Assembly (NCBI RefSeq): GCF_036226925.1
Contig: NZ_CP109031.1
Location: forward strand, 310,001-374,000
Source: Streptomyces sp. NBC_00659
GTDB taxonomy: Bacteria; Actinomycetota; Actinomycetes; Streptomycetales; Streptomycetaceae
Direction: 5' to 3'
DNA length: 64,000 nucleotides
Shown: one piece after another, positions 43,992 to 52,913 of the stretch
Position numbering within the stretch: position 1 is the stretch's first letter
How the letters are laid out: each line of letters opens with the position of its first letter
Translations under genes and position numbers: made by a program
The notes under the pieces: generated by a model
Told to the model about the DNA's origin: nothing
Databases searched by the model: none
What the model saw: only the letters and a program-made list of their open reading frames with translations

Positions 43992-45203
43992 TCACTTGCT
44001 CTTCAGCGCGGTGACGTCCCTGGCCAGTCCCGTCACCTGGGCGGCCAGTGCGCCGATCTGGCGGCTCACGGTCGCCATTCCCTTGTCCCCGCCCGCGCCA
44101 CCGTTCCGGTTGGCGGCGAGGCTTCGCGCCCGGGCGACGCCTGCCAGGATCCCGCTGATCTGGATGCCGACATCCTGCCAGGCGGCCAGTACGGACAATT
44201 GTTCGGTGCTGTCGTCGCCGAACAGTTCCGCGGCCTTCCGGTACGTGGTGTTCGCGAATTCCTGGAACTGAGTCTCGGTGTTGGAAGCCTTGAGCGATTC
44301 GAACCAGATGAGGCCGGGAGCCTCCCAGGCGAATCCTCCGATGCGCGACGCCGTCAGGAAGAACGCCTTGTTCGGGATGCCGGAGTTGACGTGCACCCCG
44401 CCGAGGTCGCCCTTCTCGGTGTCCGGCAGTCTGACGAAGTCTTCCATGTGGTCGGGTTGGGGGTCCCTGCCGAACAGGGCGTTGTCGTACGCGTGCCCCG
44501 GGGCCTTCATCGATCGCAGGGCGTCGGCGTCGATTCCCGGGGTGAAGATGTCGGGCCCGATCAGCCAGTCCGCCTCATCGGCCGACTGCTTCAGCGACCA
44601 TTGTTTGACCAGCGACCCGAAGACGTCCGACATGGATTCGTTCAGGGCCCCGGACTGGTTGTGATACTTGAGTCCCGCGGTGAACTCGGTGACTCCGTGT
44701 GTCAGCTCATGGCCGATCACGTCGACGGATCCGGTGAAGTCGGAGAACATCCTTCCGTCCCCGTCACCGAAGACCATCTGCTGCCCGTCCCAGAAAGCGT
44801 TGTTGAACCTTTCACCGAAGTGGGCGAACGCGTCCAGGCGCATCCCCTGGCCGTCGATCGAATTGCGGTTGAACACCGCCTTGTAGAAATCGCGTGTCGT
44901 TCCGAGTCCGCCGAATGCACGGTTGACGGAATCGTCCGGGGACTCCGGGCCGTCCTCCGACCGGGCGAGAACAGCAGAAGGGAGGAAGGTGCCGTTCTGG
45001 CAGTCGAAGACGGTCCGCCGGCCGTTGCCGGGGGCGGCAGCGGCACCGGCGAAGGACGCCCGGATCCCTCGCTCACCGCGCAACCGAGCGGTGGTCAGCA
45101 TGGTGTTCAGCGCCATCTGGCGCACTTCGCTGTCATCGCTGCTCAGGAGCTTTTCGAGCAGGTGCGGGGGGATGATGCAATGGAGGTGGGAGGTCCTGAT
45201 CAT
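43992..45203 (-). CDS. protealysin-like M4 metalloprotease
   Basis: ATG 45203 gives 403 residues that begin with the short protealysin-type precursor motif CIIPPHLLEKL (residues 9-19) and no secretion signal. The peptidase M4 domain contains HELTH at 165-169 (VDVIGHELTHGVTEF) and the third zinc ligand region GALNESMSDVFG (Glu189), and GGVHVNSGIPNKAFF further on. The C-terminal ~35 residues after the M4 domain are Gly/Arg-rich and end in a short helix. Such enzymes act inside cells or are released by non-classical routes; the emfourin downstream would restrain it. Confidence 0.92.
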   Translation of the reverse strand: MIRTSHLHCIIPPHLLEKLLSSDDSEVRQMALNTMLTTARLRGERGIRASFAGAAAAPGNGRRTVFDCQNGTFLPSAVLARSEDGPESPDDSVNRAFGGLGTTRDFYKAVFNRNSIDGQGMRLDAFAHFGERFNNAFWDGQQMVFGDGDGRMFSDFTGSVDVIGHELTHGVTEFTAGLKYHNQSGALNESMSDVFGSLVKQWSLKQSADEADWLIGPDIFTPGIDADALRSMKAPGHAYDNALFGRDPQPDHMEDFVRLPDTEKGDLGGVHVNSGIPNKAFFLTASRIGGFAWEAPGLIWFESLKASNTETQFQEFANTTYRKAAELFGDDSTEQLSVLAAWQDVGIQISGILAGVARARSLAANRNGGAGGDKGMATVSRQIGALAAQVTGLARDVTALKSK

Positions 45204-45482
45204 GGGACACCTCGCGTACATGAGGAGAGGCGGGGAAACCTCGCTCATCGGATGTTGTTGGGTGGTTGTTCTCCGCGTTCGGAACAATCACGCCGATCCC
45301 GACTGGAGCTCGCCCTCGTCGATCGTCTGCGCCGGAGGCGGCGCATCGACGGTGTCGATCGCCAGGCGGACGGTTTACTGTGACCGGGCAATCGCGTCTG
45401 ACGCGCCGGGCCCCACCTGCTCCGCACCTCTGTACGGCGAGGTGAATTCCGGGATGCCGGCTCAGCCGTGTAGCGAGCGGTC

Positions 45483-45680
45483 TCACTGTCTCTGCTTCGT
45501 GCGCATGACCGAAGAGGTGAGAACCGTGTCTACTTCGAGTATCCGCTCGGTGCCATCGACGCGCACCCCGGGCGAGGCTCTCTTTCCGAGGATGACGCGG
45601 ACCCGGCCGAAAGCTTCCTCAGGCAACAACTTCCGTGCACGCTCGGTCACTTCGGACACGAGGTCGATGGTCGCGGCCAT
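45483..45680 (-). CDS. small hypothetical protein
   Basis: ATG 45680, preceded by GGAG, opens 65 residues (AATIDLVSEVTERARKLLPE; FGRVRVILGKRASPGVRVDG) with a plausible helix followed by beta strands. It stands alone between the protease and the HAD gene. No family recognised; coding seems more likely than not. Confidence 0.5.
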   Translation of the reverse strand: MAATIDLVSEVTERARKLLPEEAFGRVRVILGKRASPGVRVDGTERILEVDTVLTSSVMRTKQRQ

Positions 45681-45767
45681 GCCGTCGTTCTCCACGACCT
45701 CATGTAATTGCCGAGGAAACAATTCTGGTGACGAACCGTTGACGTTTCCGTCACCGGCTCTCGGCGC

Positions 45768-46502
45768 TTACCGATCCCGCTCCGGCAGGCCTTGCTCCTC
45801 CGTCCCTCGCCCCACCGGCCCCTCGGCGAATCCCCGAGCTGGAGCGAGGGGACGATCGTCGCGGACCAGCAGAGTTGCTGTATCTTCCACCGGTCCCCGC
45901 AAGTCCACTGTGAAACCGGCCTGTTCGAGTGCGATGGCTCCGTGCATGCTCGCCATGGCCGGGACGAGCCGGGCGGAGGCGATATCCACGGGCACGACCT
46001 CGGTTCGGTTGGTGACGGCCTCCAGATCGCTCAGCCCTTGCCCCTCGGACAGCTTGATCCGCGCCCAGAAGACGGGGCGGTTCTCCGCTGCGGCGCGGGT
46101 GAACACGGGGTGAGCCGCGGTACGCAACCCGGCTTCCCTCGCGAACCCACGCTCCTGAGGATTTTCGCCCACGAAGACGCACTCGTCGGCCGCCGAGGGA
46201 GGCGCGCCTTCGCCCGCCGTGCCGGCGACCGCCTCGTCGAAGATCTCCCGGCTGTCTTTGGAACCCCAGTGCACGAGCGCGTCGTCCGTGAAACGGCCGG
46301 GGAATGCCTCCCGCAGAGCGGAGAAGGCGCGCTCCGCGGCACCCTGATCGGGGCCGGGGTTGGAAATGACACCCTTGCGTACGTCGCGGAAGTCATCGAG
46401 CACGGCGAGGACACGCGGTCGGGGCAGTAGCCTCAGCGAACCGTCTGCCTCCATGCGGGCGTCCGCCAGGGTCGCTCCTATGTCGAAGAAGAGCACGGGC
46501 AT
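45768..46502 (-). CDS. HAD-like hydrolase superfamily protein with altered motif I
   Basis: ATG 46502 (GGAGGC upstream) gives 244 residues. Motif I reads LFFDIGATLADA: the first Asp is present, but the second (normally Asp, the general acid) is Gly. Motif II is KGVISNPGP, motif IV region CVFVGENPQERGFAREAGLR. The HAD core fills the first ~130 residues; the rest (ALEQAGFTVDLRGPVEDTAT) is an unassigned second domain. Either a non-phosphatase HAD or a divergent enzyme. Confidence 0.8.
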   Translation of the reverse strand: MPVLFFDIGATLADARMEADGSLRLLPRPRVLAVLDDFRDVRKGVISNPGPDQGAAERAFSALREAFPGRFTDDALVHWGSKDSREIFDEAVAGTAGEGAPPSAADECVFVGENPQERGFAREAGLRTAAHPVFTRAAAENRPVFWARIKLSEGQGLSDLEAVTNRTEVVPVDIASARLVPAMASMHGAIALEQAGFTVDLRGPVEDTATLLVRDDRPLAPARGFAEGPVGRGTEEQGLPERDR

Positions 46503-46972
46503 CTCGATGCCTCCGCGATCTGAATCCGTATCCGGAATCGGCACGCGCCCAAGTCGAACGGTCGTGGCGGTAAGGCCCGTTCGGGAAGGAACGGGGCCGG
46601 AGAAGCGGGTGTCTCGCCACTCCGGGAATTCCGAGGGCCCGTGCCGTCGGCCTGCAGCGACACCGACGCTCCGAGAACGGACTCCCGCCAGTCCATCGTC
46701 CCCCCTAGGTTGCGCTTTCGCATCCTGGGATGTACACGGATTCCGTTCGCCTTCAGACAGTTGAAGTAGGTACGGAGTACGGGTGGCGCTGCGTGGATGC
46801 GAACGGGGGACGGCCGGCCGCCCGAAGGGAGGCCGGCCGTCGAGGCCGGTGGCGGCAGAGGTCAGTACCGGTTCCCGATCTCCGGTGGCCGGGTGAGAGA
46901 GTGCAGCCCGTGATGTTCGCGCGTTTCGGCCGGCGTTTAATCACTTGACCCGGTCCGTACGGTGTTCGGGTG
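46503..46972. other. intergenic region with one hairpin
   Basis: About 470 bases between divergent genes. A hairpin with arms ACGGCCGGCC (46810-46819) and GGCCGGCCGT (46831-46840) stands in the middle. No gene is supported; the open frames here are antisense-like in composition. Confidence 0.45.
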
Positions 46973-47755
46973 ATGGACATGCTGATCGACGAACTCCGCA
47001 CCGCGTACGACGCCCAACTCCGTGGTGTCACCCCGCCCGGCGGCAGCGCCCGAATCGAGAAGGACGGCCCGTTGACCCGTGTCGTCGGCTGGCACCGTGG
47101 CTTCGTCACGGGCCCGCGCGACCTCGGTGTGTGCGGGGCGGAACTCGACGCGCTCATAGCGCGGCAGCGTGACTTCTACGCTGCCCGTGGCGAGGCGGTC
47201 GAATGGAAGACTCGCGCCCATGATCTCCCCGCCGACCTCACTGACCGGCTCACGGCGGCCGGCTTCGTCGCCGAGGACAGCGAGACCGTGCTCATCGGGC
47301 AGTCCGCAGATCTTGCCGCCGATCCCGTCCTGCCCGACGGCGTGACCCTCCGCCGTGTCACCGCCCGATCCGACCTCCAGCGCATTGCCGCCATGGAGAG
47401 CATCGTCTGGGGCGAGGACTGGAGTTGGCTCGCCGACGACCTGGCCGCCCGGATCGAGGACACCCCCGAAAACATCGTCGTCCTCGTCGCCGAGGCACGT
47501 ACCGAAGTCGTCTGCGCCGCCTGGTTGGTGTTCAAGGACGGCGTCGACTTCGGCGGCCTCTGGGGCGGCTCGACGCTCAAGGAATGGCGCGGACAGGGCA
47601 TCTACCGGGCCATGGTCGCCCACCGAGCCCAACTCGCCGCTGCCCGCGATGTCCCCTACGTCTACGTCGACGCCTCGGCCGACAGCGCCCCGATTCTCAC
47701 CCGTCTTGGCCTGCACGCGGTCACCACGACGACACCGTATGTCTGGTCGCCCTGA
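46973..47755 (+). CDS. GNAT family N-acetyltransferase
   Basis: About 260 residues: an N-terminal region (IDELRTAYDAQLRGVTPPGG) and a C-terminal GNAT domain. The acetyl-CoA motif A is LWGGSTLKEWRGQGIYRAMV (R/Q-x-x-G-x-G/I type) near 195, and DVPYVYVDASADSAPILTRL near 230 is the motif B area. ATG 46973 or the adjoining GTG 46970 could start; there is no clear ribosome site. Substrate unknown. Confidence 0.9.
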   Translation: MDMLIDELRTAYDAQLRGVTPPGGSARIEKDGPLTRVVGWHRGFVTGPRDLGVCGAELDALIARQRDFYAARGEAVEWKTRAHDLPADLTDRLTAAGFVAEDSETVLIGQSADLAADPVLPDGVTLRRVTARSDLQRIAAMESIVWGEDWSWLADDLAARIEDTPENIVVLVAEARTEVVCAAWLVFKDGVDFGGLWGGSTLKEWRGQGIYRAMVAHRAQLAAARDVPYVYVDASADSAPILTRLGLHAVTTTTPYVWSP

Positions 47756-48066
47756 GCTCAGTCGGCCTTCGCCGGCTCCTCAGCCCGTGCCCGAGTGCCG
47801 GCGAGGCGCTAGGAGTCGTCACCGCGACCTGGGCCCGAAACACCGCGCGGGTTGCCGAACTTGCCGCCGCTCCAACCGTTCCGGGCGTGGGCGAGCCGCG
47901 CATGCTCGGATACGTCGACGGTCACCGTCAGGGCCCGTTGCCGAGTTCCTCCTCCCCATCGCCCGAGACCGCGCCTGGTTCCGCTGGGACGGGCAACCTG
48001 CAGCGAGTTGAGAGTCAAGCTCAGGAGCTGCGGCAAAGAAGCGGCGCTCGGACCTCCGTGCGAACG

Positions 48067-48085
48067 ATAGATTAGGCAAGCCTAA
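48067..48085 (+). promoter_or_regulatory. DmdR/IdeR-type iron box
   Basis: ATAGATTAGGCAAGCCTAA matches the iron-box consensus TTAGGTTAGGCTAACCTAA at 15 of 19 positions by my count and contains the palindrome TTAGGCAAGCCTAA. It ends 44 bases before the start of the BlaI-like gene. Confidence 0.65.
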
Positions 48086-48129
48086 GAAGCATGGCGCACC
48101 AGGCGCGGTTGCCGGAGAGCGGGAGAAAC

Positions 48130-48513
48130 ATGTCGGGCAATGGTCGGGACGCTAGACGTCCGCACGGTGAGCTCGTCGCGGATGTGCTCGCGGTGCTGTG
48201 GGAGGCCGGCAAGCCGCTCACCGCGCAGCAGGTCAACACGGTCCTCGACAAGGGGCTGGCCAGGACGACCATGGCCACCATACTGAGCCGCCTCTACGAG
48301 AAGGGCACGCTGCGCCGGACCCTGTCAGGCCGTAGCTTCGCGTATGAGCCGGTGGAGGACGCGGCCGGGCTTGTCGCCGGGCGCATGCGTCGTGAGCTGG
48401 AGAGCGAGCCTCGTCGGGACTTGGTGCTGAAGCGGTTCGTGTCCTCCTTGTCCGAGAACGACGAGGAGACTCTGCGGCACCTGCTTCTCGCGGCCGAGGA
48501 TGACGCCGAGTGA
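48130..48513 (+). CDS. BlaI/MecI/CopY family repressor
   Basis: 127 residues from ATG 48130 (GGGAGAAAC upstream): GELVADVLAVLWEAGKPLTA, VLDKGLARTTMATILSRLYE and the wing KGTLRRTLSGRSFAYEPV are the Penicillinase_R winged helix, and the C-terminal ~40 residues form the dimerisation arm with the usual cleavage region. It overlaps the M56 gene by four bases, the standard repressor/peptidase pair. Unusually, an iron box lies in front. Confidence 0.92.
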   Translation: MSGNGRDARRPHGELVADVLAVLWEAGKPLTAQQVNTVLDKGLARTTMATILSRLYEKGTLRRTLSGRSFAYEPVEDAAGLVAGRMRRELESEPRRDLVLKRFVSSLSENDEETLRHLLLAAEDDAE

Positions 48514-49454
48514 CGCTCGTGCTGGTCCTGGTCGTGCCGGCACTCGCGTTTCCGTGGGGCGCGGCGGCCGTGACCCGCCGTCTGGCCCGTGTCCTCCCGC
48601 CTCGCGAGGCCTGTTGGGCATTGACAGCCGCGGCACTCCTCATGGCCGGCGGCACGATCGCGGCGCTGGTCGGTCTGTTCCACGTGCCGTTCCTGGCGTC
48701 GCTCGAGCACGTGCCCCTCCCCCGGGTGCTGGAGGTCTGGCCGGCGGCGGTTCCGGCCGCCGTCGCGGCGGGCCTGGTCATGCTCGTTCAGGCAGGTCTG
48801 CTGCTCCGACGCTGGTTCCGGCACCGGGCGGTACTCGAGCACGCCTGGCAACTGGCAGCCCAGGGAACGTGCGACGGGGATGTCGTGGTGGTGCCGGGGA
48901 ACGACGTGGACGCCTTCGCGCTTCCCGGCTACCGCGGCCGCGGCGGCCGGGTCGTGGTGTCCTCCGGGATGCTGCGGGCCCTGAAGCCGGGCGAGCGCGA
49001 GGTGTTGCTGGCCCACGAGCGCGCCCATCTGTCCGGCCGCCACCATCTGCTTTCCGTCGTGGTCGACCTGTCCACGGCTGTGCATCCCGCGCTGCGGAGC
49101 CTGAGGGAGTCGTTGGGGTTCCATCTTGAGCGCTGGGCGGACGAAGCGGCGGCGGCGGCCGTCGGCAACCGGAAGCTCGCGGCGGCTGCCATTGCCCGGG
49201 CGGCCCTGGCCGGTTCCCGGGAGCGCAACACGAGCCGAGGGTATCCGCTCCTGTCGGTGACGACCGGGCCCGTGCCGCAGCGGGTCGAAGCACTGCTCCT
49301 GCCGGAGCCTGCCGGACTGCGGGCCGGCACCCACCGGGCCCGTGTCCTGGGCCTGGCGGCGACTGTGGCCGGTTCGGCGCTGGCCGCGCTCGCGCTGGCC
49401 TATGGGCTGCACGAGTACGTGGAGTACGCGGCCATCGGCGTACGAGGAGACTGA
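48510..49454 (+). CDS. M56 family membrane metallopeptidase (BlaR1/MecR1-like)
   Basis: GTG 48510 overlaps the repressor stop. The 314-residue protein has three N-terminal helices, a cytoplasmic M56 domain with the zinc motif LLAHERAHLSGRHH (HExxH) near residue 167 and HLERWADEAAAAAVGN as the third ligand region, and a last helix (VLGLAATVAGSALAALALAY). There is no penicillin-binding sensor domain, as in most Streptomyces M56 proteins. It should relieve repression by the adjacent BlaI protein on an unknown signal. Confidence 0.92.
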   Translation: MTLVLVLVVPALAFPWGAAAVTRRLARVLPPREACWALTAAALLMAGGTIAALVGLFHVPFLASLEHVPLPRVLEVWPAAVPAAVAAGLVMLVQAGLLLRRWFRHRAVLEHAWQLAAQGTCDGDVVVVPGNDVDAFALPGYRGRGGRVVVSSGMLRALKPGEREVLLAHERAHLSGRHHLLSVVVDLSTAVHPALRSLRESLGFHLERWADEAAAAAVGNRKLAAAAIARAALAGSRERNTSRGYPLLSVTTGPVPQRVEALLLPEPAGLRAGTHRARVLGLAATVAGSALAALALAYGLHEYVEYAAIGVRGD

Positions 49455-49627
49455 CCCTCGGCCGAGCGGCGAGTGGCGGCACCCGGAGGCGAATCCACGG
49501 AGTGCCGCCACTGCCCGTATCAGCGGTGTGTGTGCCAGATGTCCGGCGCTCCCTGACAGCGACAGGACCGGACCGACCCGACCCGGTTCGGCCTGCAACC
49601 GGCAGGAGGCCGGGGGTCATCCGGGAA

Positions 49628-50038
49628 TCAGCCCCGCCTAGCGAGCTTGGAGAGCGGTTCAGCCAGCGTGTTGACGCGGTCCGACAGCTCCTTGCGCTGT
49701 TCCTTGCCGACCTTCTCGTACGAGGTGAAGACGTAACTCGTGTTGTCGGTGCGGTACTTGTCGAGCACCGTGTTCGTGGCGGCGAACTGCTTGTCGCGGT
49801 CGCCGATCCTGTTGTCCTGCCACAGCGCCTTCTCCAGGCGGTGCCAGCCGGTCCAGTCCTTCGCCGGCTCGGTGCGCTCCCAGCCGATGCGGGAACCGGC
49901 GTACGCCTTCTTGGCGGCCGCGACGCCACCGGCCCGGACAGCGTCGGTGAACACCTTTTGTCTGCAGCCCGCCGGCGACGCGGCGACGGCCAGGACAGTG
50001 CCGGCGCCGACGAACAGGTGGCGGGGACTGGCGGACAT
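49628..50038 (-). CDS. efeO: miniature EfeO-like (M75) protein with in-frame deletions
   Basis: The 136 residues join four collinear pieces of EfeO: VFTDAVRAGGVAAAKKAYAG with SRIGWERTEPA, then KDWTGWHRLEKALWQDNRIG (the HxxE M75 metal motif), then TVLDKYRTDNTSYVFTSYEK and LSDRVNTLAEPLSKLA. The cupredoxin domain, ~20 residues after ERTEPA and ~95 residues after the M75 motif are missing, all without frame loss. The N-terminus is signal-like (HLFVGAGTVLAVAAS) with a Cys at 25. A strong iron box lies upstream. No EfeU or EfeB gene adjoins. Confidence 0.75.
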   Translation of the reverse strand: MSASPRHLFVGAGTVLAVAASPAGCRQKVFTDAVRAGGVAAAKKAYAGSRIGWERTEPAKDWTGWHRLEKALWQDNRIGDRDKQFAATNTVLDKYRTDNTSYVFTSYEKVGKEQRKELSDRVNTLAEPLSKLARRG

Positions 50039-50122
50039 GGGTGCCTCGATTCACGTGCTGGTCCGGAACAGCTCGGACCAGCACGTCGCGAGCCGACGCG
50101 GAGCCTACATAAATGTAGTCAC

Positions 50123-50141
50123 TTAGGTAAGGCTGCCCTAA
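50123..50141 (-). promoter_or_regulatory. DmdR/IdeR-type iron box
   Basis: TTAGGTAAGGCTGCCCTAA matches the consensus TTAGGTTAGGCTAACCTAA at 16 of 19 positions by my count. It lies 85 bases upstream of the minus-strand mini-EfeO gene and fits iron-dependent repression of efeO. The divergent spacer (50039-50355) holds no other gene. Confidence 0.8.
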
Positions 50142-50355
50142 GTGTGCATGGAATGGGGTTACCGTCCATCGGAAGGGTGCTCGCGCCGACCAATCGCCAC
50201 GCCGCTCCGCACCCAGGCCGCACCGGCGATTGAGGACGCACCAGCGGCAGTTGAGGCAAGGGCCACGGCCATCAGGACTGGGGTCTGTCGAACGAACGGC
50301 CCGCTTGGGCTGCTTCGGCCGGCTGAGCCCGAACTCCGCTGCCAGGTAACGGTGT

Positions 50356-51237
50356 TCACGCCCCGGCGCTCCCACCGCCCCGCTCGACCGGGATCCACAG
50401 CTGCGAGCCGGTCTCCGCGCCGATCTCCACCGGCCGCGTCAGCAGAAGCTCCGGGCCTGGCCGGGCCGTGTACAGGTTCGAAGGGAACCACTGCGTGAAC
50501 ACGTCTCGCCACAGCTCCTGGAGGGCGCTCGGATAGGGCCCGTGGTTGTCGAAGACCGCCCAGGTGCCGGCCGGCACGTCGAGGGCGTCGAGCTCCTCGG
50601 CTACCGTCTCGGGACCGGTCACCACGCCGACCCAGTAGTCCGCCTCGGCGCCCTCCTCCCGGCTGTCGGTCAGGTACACCACCGCCGACAGGACCCCCTC
50701 CGGCTCCCCGCCTGCCAGCTCCTTCATCCGGACGATCGCCTGCTTGTCCAGGCTCTCCACGTGCGCCGCGGCCGCCTCGTTGACCCCCTCGTGCACGAGG
50801 GGGATCCGGGCCTTCCTGCCGACGACCCGAAACGGCTCCTTCTCCACGATCCGGTACCGCATGGTCGTACTCCCCTCGACGACGACTCGGAAGGACATGC
50901 GCGGTTGTGCCGTGAGCACCGCACCCGTGCGCCGGGCCTCGCCCGGCCCGATGCCGTGCACCGACCGGAATGCCCGGGCGAACGCCTCGCCCGAGCCGTA
51001 CCCGTACCGCACCGCGACATCGAGCAGCGTCAGCTCCCCGGCCAGCACCTCGGCCCCGGCGAGTGTCATCCGCCGGCGCCGTACGTAGACCGCGAGCGGC
51101 ATCCCTGCGAGAGCGGAGAACAGCCGCCGGAAGTGGTACTCCGACACCGCGGCGATCCGGGCGACCTCGGCCATGTCGACCTCTTGGTCGAGGCAGCCCT
51201 CCAGGTGGTCCAGCGCCTGATTCAGCCGCTCCAGCAC
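50356..51237 (-). CDS. AraC family regulator with GyrI-like effector domain
   Basis: 293 residues from GTG 51237. Residues 1-105 are the AraC double HTH (VDMAEVARIAAVSEYHFRRL; LLDVAVRYGYGSGEAFARAF). Residues ~125-290 are a GyrI-like effector-binding domain (YRIVEKEPFRVVGRKARIPL; VPAGTWAVFDNHGPYPSALQ; YTARPGPELLLTRPVEIGAE), as in Rob/BmrR-type drug-responsive regulators. It probably senses a hydrophobic compound; the target is not evident, the divergent serine hydrolase being one candidate. Confidence 0.93.
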   Translation of the reverse strand: MLERLNQALDHLEGCLDQEVDMAEVARIAAVSEYHFRRLFSALAGMPLAVYVRRRRMTLAGAEVLAGELTLLDVAVRYGYGSGEAFARAFRSVHGIGPGEARRTGAVLTAQPRMSFRVVVEGSTTMRYRIVEKEPFRVVGRKARIPLVHEGVNEAAAAHVESLDKQAIVRMKELAGGEPEGVLSAVVYLTDSREEGAEADYWVGVVTGPETVAEELDALDVPAGTWAVFDNHGPYPSALQELWRDVFTQWFPSNLYTARPGPELLLTRPVEIGAETGSQLWIPVERGGGSAGA

Positions 51238-51488
51238 ACGTATCCGCCCTTACCTTGTGGGACAGCCACCGACACGGCCGGGCTCGGGGACGACCGGGAT
51301 CGAGGACGACCGGCCGGGCCGCCAGCAGACCGCAGGGCGGAGGCGGTAGCGGTCGGCCGACGGGCCGACCGCGCGACCCATCAGGCCGCCTCACCGCAGG
51401 AGCAGAAGATCTGATCGCGCCCCGCCCGACGAAACCGGTGCGGGAATTGTCGGGCGGGAAGCCCTGGGACTACTTGAGGCTTACGCCC

Positions 51489-52604
51489 ATGAACGATGTT
51501 AGGGGATTTTGCGATCCGGGGTTTGCCGCAGTCCGTGAGGCACTTGCGGCTTTGCTCGGCAAGGACGACGTGGGCGCCTCGGCAGCCGTCTACATCGACG
51601 GCGAGCCGGTGGTCGACCTCTGGGGCGGGTACGCCGACGCACACCGCTCCGTCGGCTGGGAACGCGACACCCTCACCGGCGTGAACTCGACGACCAAGAA
51701 CATGATCGGCCTGTGCGCGCTGGTTCTCGCCGACCGGGGCGAGCTCGATCTGTCCGCGCCGGTCGCCGCCTACTGGCCCGAGTTCGCCGCGGCCGGCAAG
51801 GAGAACGTGCTGGTACGACACGTGCTGTCGCACACAGCGGGGCTACCGGACCTGTCCGGGCTGACGGCGGTCGAGGAGCTCTACGACTGGGAGAGCGTGA
51901 CGGCGGGGCTGGCCGCGCAGGCACCCGAATGGGAGCCGGGAACGGCCGCCGGCTATCACGCGCTCACCTTCGGCTTCCTTGTGGGTGAGATCGTCCGCCG
52001 CATCACCGGCCGCGGTCCCGGCGAGTTCTTCGCCGAAGAGGTGGCCGAACCGCTGGGCGCGGATTTCCACATCGGGCTCTCCTCCGATCATGACCACCGC
52101 GTCGCACCGCTCATCCCGCCACCGTCACTGACCGACGCGTACGCTGCCAGTGCACCGCCGGGCCCGGACGGCACCCGCCGGGAGAACACCGGAGCCGTTG
52201 TCCGGGTCAAGGACGCCAACTCCGTGCCCTGGCGCCGTGCGCAGATCCCCGCGGTGAACGGTTTCGGCAACGCCCGCTCCGTCGCCCTGGTCCAGTCGGT
52301 GTTGGCGAACCAGGGGTCGGCGGGCGGCGTACGACTGCTGTCCCCCCAGGGGTGCGAGCCGGCGTGGCAGGAGGTGTTCCGCGGCCACGACCGCGTGCTG
52401 GGGACGCCGATGTCCTGGACGGCCGGATTCGGCAAGTTCGGCGACACCTTCGGCTGGGGCGGCTGGGGCGGCTCGCTGGTCGTGAGCGATCCCGGTGCGC
52501 ACATGACCGTGGCCTATGTCATGAACCAGATGATCGACCGGGACCGGCAGGAGGACGACCGGGGCATGGAGATCGTGATGGCCGCCTACAGCGGCCTGCG
52601 CTGA
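51489..52604 (+). CDS. serine hydrolase (beta-lactamase/EstB family)
   Basis: 371 residues from ATG 51489. The class C/EstB signature is complete: VNSTTKNMIGLCALVLADRG holds the nucleophile Ser-x-x-Lys (STTK) near residue 73, VLSHTAGLPDL follows, GTAAGYHALTFGFLVGEIVR has the Tyr motif near 158, and FGWGGWGGSLVV fits the C-terminal H/WxG. It lacks a signal peptide, so it is more likely an esterase than a beta-lactamase. It is divergent from an AraC-GyrI regulator. Confidence 0.92.
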   Translation: MNDVRGFCDPGFAAVREALAALLGKDDVGASAAVYIDGEPVVDLWGGYADAHRSVGWERDTLTGVNSTTKNMIGLCALVLADRGELDLSAPVAAYWPEFAAAGKENVLVRHVLSHTAGLPDLSGLTAVEELYDWESVTAGLAAQAPEWEPGTAAGYHALTFGFLVGEIVRRITGRGPGEFFAEEVAEPLGADFHIGLSSDHDHRVAPLIPPPSLTDAYAASAPPGPDGTRRENTGAVVRVKDANSVPWRRAQIPAVNGFGNARSVALVQSVLANQGSAGGVRLLSPQGCEPAWQEVFRGHDRVLGTPMSWTAGFGKFGDTFGWGGWGGSLVVSDPGAHMTVAYVMNQMIDRDRQEDDRGMEIVMAAYSGLR

Positions 52605-52913
52605 CAGTGCGACAGGGAGCAGTCCGGACCCGCACGGCCTGCTCTCTCCCCCGCTCTCAGCCCCGCACTCAGGTGGAACAGCCGTCAGTCACGCTGCGGG
52701 GCGGACCCGTCGGGGCTTCCCCTCCTCGGGTTCGAGGGCACGAGCGCTGCGGTTCTCATGCACGGCCAAGATACTCACGCACGGACACCGCGCCGGGACG
52801 GGACCGACGCACACCGACTCGGCCGTCCCATTCATGTAACCGCCCGCCCACTCCTCGTATCCGCCGGTACGATCACGGCACGCGAGCGGGGGCTCGTGAG
52901 CGAGGGGGCGGGG
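52605..52913. other. intergenic region upstream of the lipoprotein-kinase operon
   Basis: About 310 bases without a supported gene; the promoter of the 52914-58344 operon must lie here. A GTG at 52896 in frame with the lipoprotein is an alternative start for it. Confidence 0.4.
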
